Of a stretch of DNA of 32,510 bases, positions 31,533-32,510 are shown one piece after another. Source of the DNA: Anseongella ginsenosidimutans (GTDB lineage: Bacteria; Bacteroidota; Bacteroidia; Sphingobacteriales; Sphingobacteriaceae); assembly GCA_029268045.1 (NCBI GenBank), contig JAJUHF010000018.1:1-32510 (forward strand), given 5' to 3'. Below the pieces are notes generated by a model. That model was not told where the DNA came from, ran no database searches, and saw nothing but the letters and a program-made list of their open reading frames with translations. The translations under genes were made by a program, and so were the position numbers. How positions within the stretch are numbered: position 1 is the stretch's first letter; every line of letters starts with the position of its first letter.

Positions 31533-32510
31533 ATGCAGCGTACAATTATAATTGGAACCAGAGGAAGTAAACTTGCCTTATGGCAGGCCAATCATATAAA
31601 AGATGAATTGGAAGCCGTGGGTGTTCATTCCGAGATCCGGATCATCAAAACCCAGGGTGATAACTTTGTGAACCTTACATTCAGCAAGTTGCTTGGCAAA
31701 GGATTTTTCACGAAGGAACTGGAAGAAGAACTGTTGGCCGGTACCATTGACCTGGCCGTGCATTCGCATAAGGACTTGCCTACCGAGCAGCCGCCCGGAT
31801 TGGTCATTAGCGCTGTCTCGGAACGGGAAGAACCTTGTGAGGTCTTGCTGATTCATCCCGAGGCCGTGGATGTTTCCCGTCAATTCTCCCTGCGGGACCG
31901 GGCCATTGTGGGAAGTTCTTCTGCCCGGCGTCGCTCTCAGTTGCTTTCCTACCGTCCGGACCTGGAATTGGCCGACATCCGTGGAAACGTTCCCTCGCGG
32001 GTCCAGAAACTCCGCGACAGGGAATTTGATGCCATTCTGCTGGCCAAGGCCGGCCTGAAACGTTTGGGAATTGATCTTTCGGGCCTACACGTGGAGGAAC
32101 TCGATCCGCAGGTAATTGTTCCTGCCGCCGCCCAGGGTGTGCTTGCCCTGCAGATCCGGGAGGAAGACACGGACCTGGCTGCCACGTTGCAGAAGATCCA
32201 TCATCCCGAAGTGCAGGACACCATCCGGATCGAGCGGGAGATCCTTCATCTGTTTGAAGGGGGATGCCGCATGCCCATTGGCGCCTACTGTGTCAAAGAA
32301 AACGACGAGTACCTGGTTTGGGTGTCCCGTGCTGCAAACGATGACGAGTATCCCGTGCGGTATCATACGCGCGCTTACGACACCACCGGACTGGCCCGCC
32401 GGATCGTGGATAAATACCTGAAAAAAGACAAGGCGATAAAAAGCGTCTTCATTACCCGGGACCTTTCCGAAGACAGTTATTTTTACCGCTCGCTGACCCG
32501 GCAGGGAATC
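31533..32510 (+). CDS. hemC: Porphobilinogen deaminase, probably fused to uroporphyrinogen-III synthase (cut by window edge)
   Basis: The open frame runs 326 codons to the end of the window without a stop. Residues 1 to about 300 are a complete hydroxymethylbilane synthase: GTRGSKLALWQA at the start, FTKELEEELL, AVHSHKDLP, SSSARRRSQLL, PAAAQGVLALQIR, and Cys245 in EGGCRMPIGAY, the attachment site of the dipyrromethane cofactor. The enzyme joins four porphobilinogen units into hydroxymethylbilane. The last residues, from about 303 (KSVFITRDLSEDSYFYRSL), do not fit the end of HemC but look like the first strand and helix of uroporphyrinogen-III synthase (HemD), whose start is usually V-x-V-T-R-P. 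A HemC-HemD fusion would pass the unstable linear tetrapyrrole directly on. It starts 58 bases after hemA. Confidence 0.93.
   Translation, partial: MQRTIIIGTRGSKLALWQANHIKDELEAVGVHSEIRIIKTQGDNFVNLTFSKLLGKGFFTKELEEELLAGTIDLAVHSHKDLPTEQPPGLVISAVSEREEPCEVLLIHPEAVDVSRQFSLRDRAIVGSSSARRRSQLLSYRPDLELADIRGNVPSRVQKLRDREFDAILLAKAGLKRLGIDLSGLHVEELDPQVIVPAAAQGVLALQIREEDTDLAATLQKIHHPEVQDTIRIEREILHLFEGGCRMPIGAYCVKENDEYLVWVSRAANDDEYPVRYHTRAYDTTGLARRIVDKYLKKDKAIKSVFITRDLSEDSYFYRSLTRQGI

Noticed and set aside
1-32510. tRNA, rRNA, insertion sequence or prophage integration signals
   Set aside because: No transposase, integrase, cloverleaf-like sequence or flanking direct repeats were seen; apart from the eCIS operon nothing is phage-like.

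Overview
The window is chromosomal DNA of a Bacteroidota bacterium, probably an environmental polysaccharide degrader of moderate-to-high GC. The evidence is a SusC/SusD pair, a hybrid two-component system, the long two-[4Fe-4S]-cysteine-block IspG with a central insertion, and many copies of the Bacteroidota promoter element TAnnTTTG (sometimes with an upstream TTTG) just before genes. No lineage below phylum can be fixed from the sequence alone.

Region 1 (1-6774, + strand) is the 3' end of an extracellular contractile injection system (eCIS) operon. It holds the tail of an unidentified gene, the CIS tape-measure family protein, a peptidoglycan-binding/CHAP hydrolase, a 924-residue DUF4157 protein (a likely loaded cargo or toxin with an HELTH motif) and the AAA+ ATPase that closes such operons. 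The genes are 3-15 bases apart.

Region 2 (6808-11918) is mostly small or housekeeping genes: two PspC proteins and a LiaF-type membrane protein in an overlapping triplet (the second with a collagen-like tail), a DUF167 protein divergent from dinB, and a DUF2130 coiled-coil protein with a nuclease-like motif, placed 3 bases before a Gfo/Idh/MocA oxidoreductase.

Region 3 (11910-27133) is a polysaccharide utilisation locus for what is very likely a sulfated glycan. It has three sulfatases with intact C-x-P-S-R formylglycine motifs, a secreted right-handed beta-helix protein, a 1353-residue hybrid two-component regulator, and a susC-susD-sulfatase operon. No glycoside hydrolase is recognised here, so the locus either depends on enzymes elsewhere or uses the beta-helix protein as its glycan-cleaving enzyme.

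Region 4 (27301-32510) is core metabolism: ispG (isoprenoids), a 1-Cys peroxiredoxin, hemA and hemC. The end of hemC appears to run into a uroporphyrinogen-III synthase domain. A perfect 9-3-9 palindrome of the Fur/PerR/Irr type lies between the divergent peroxiredoxin and hemA genes and suggests joint peroxide or iron control. Across the window, promoter -7 boxes lie unusually close to start codons, which decides several starts and suggests leaderless or very short-leader mRNAs.
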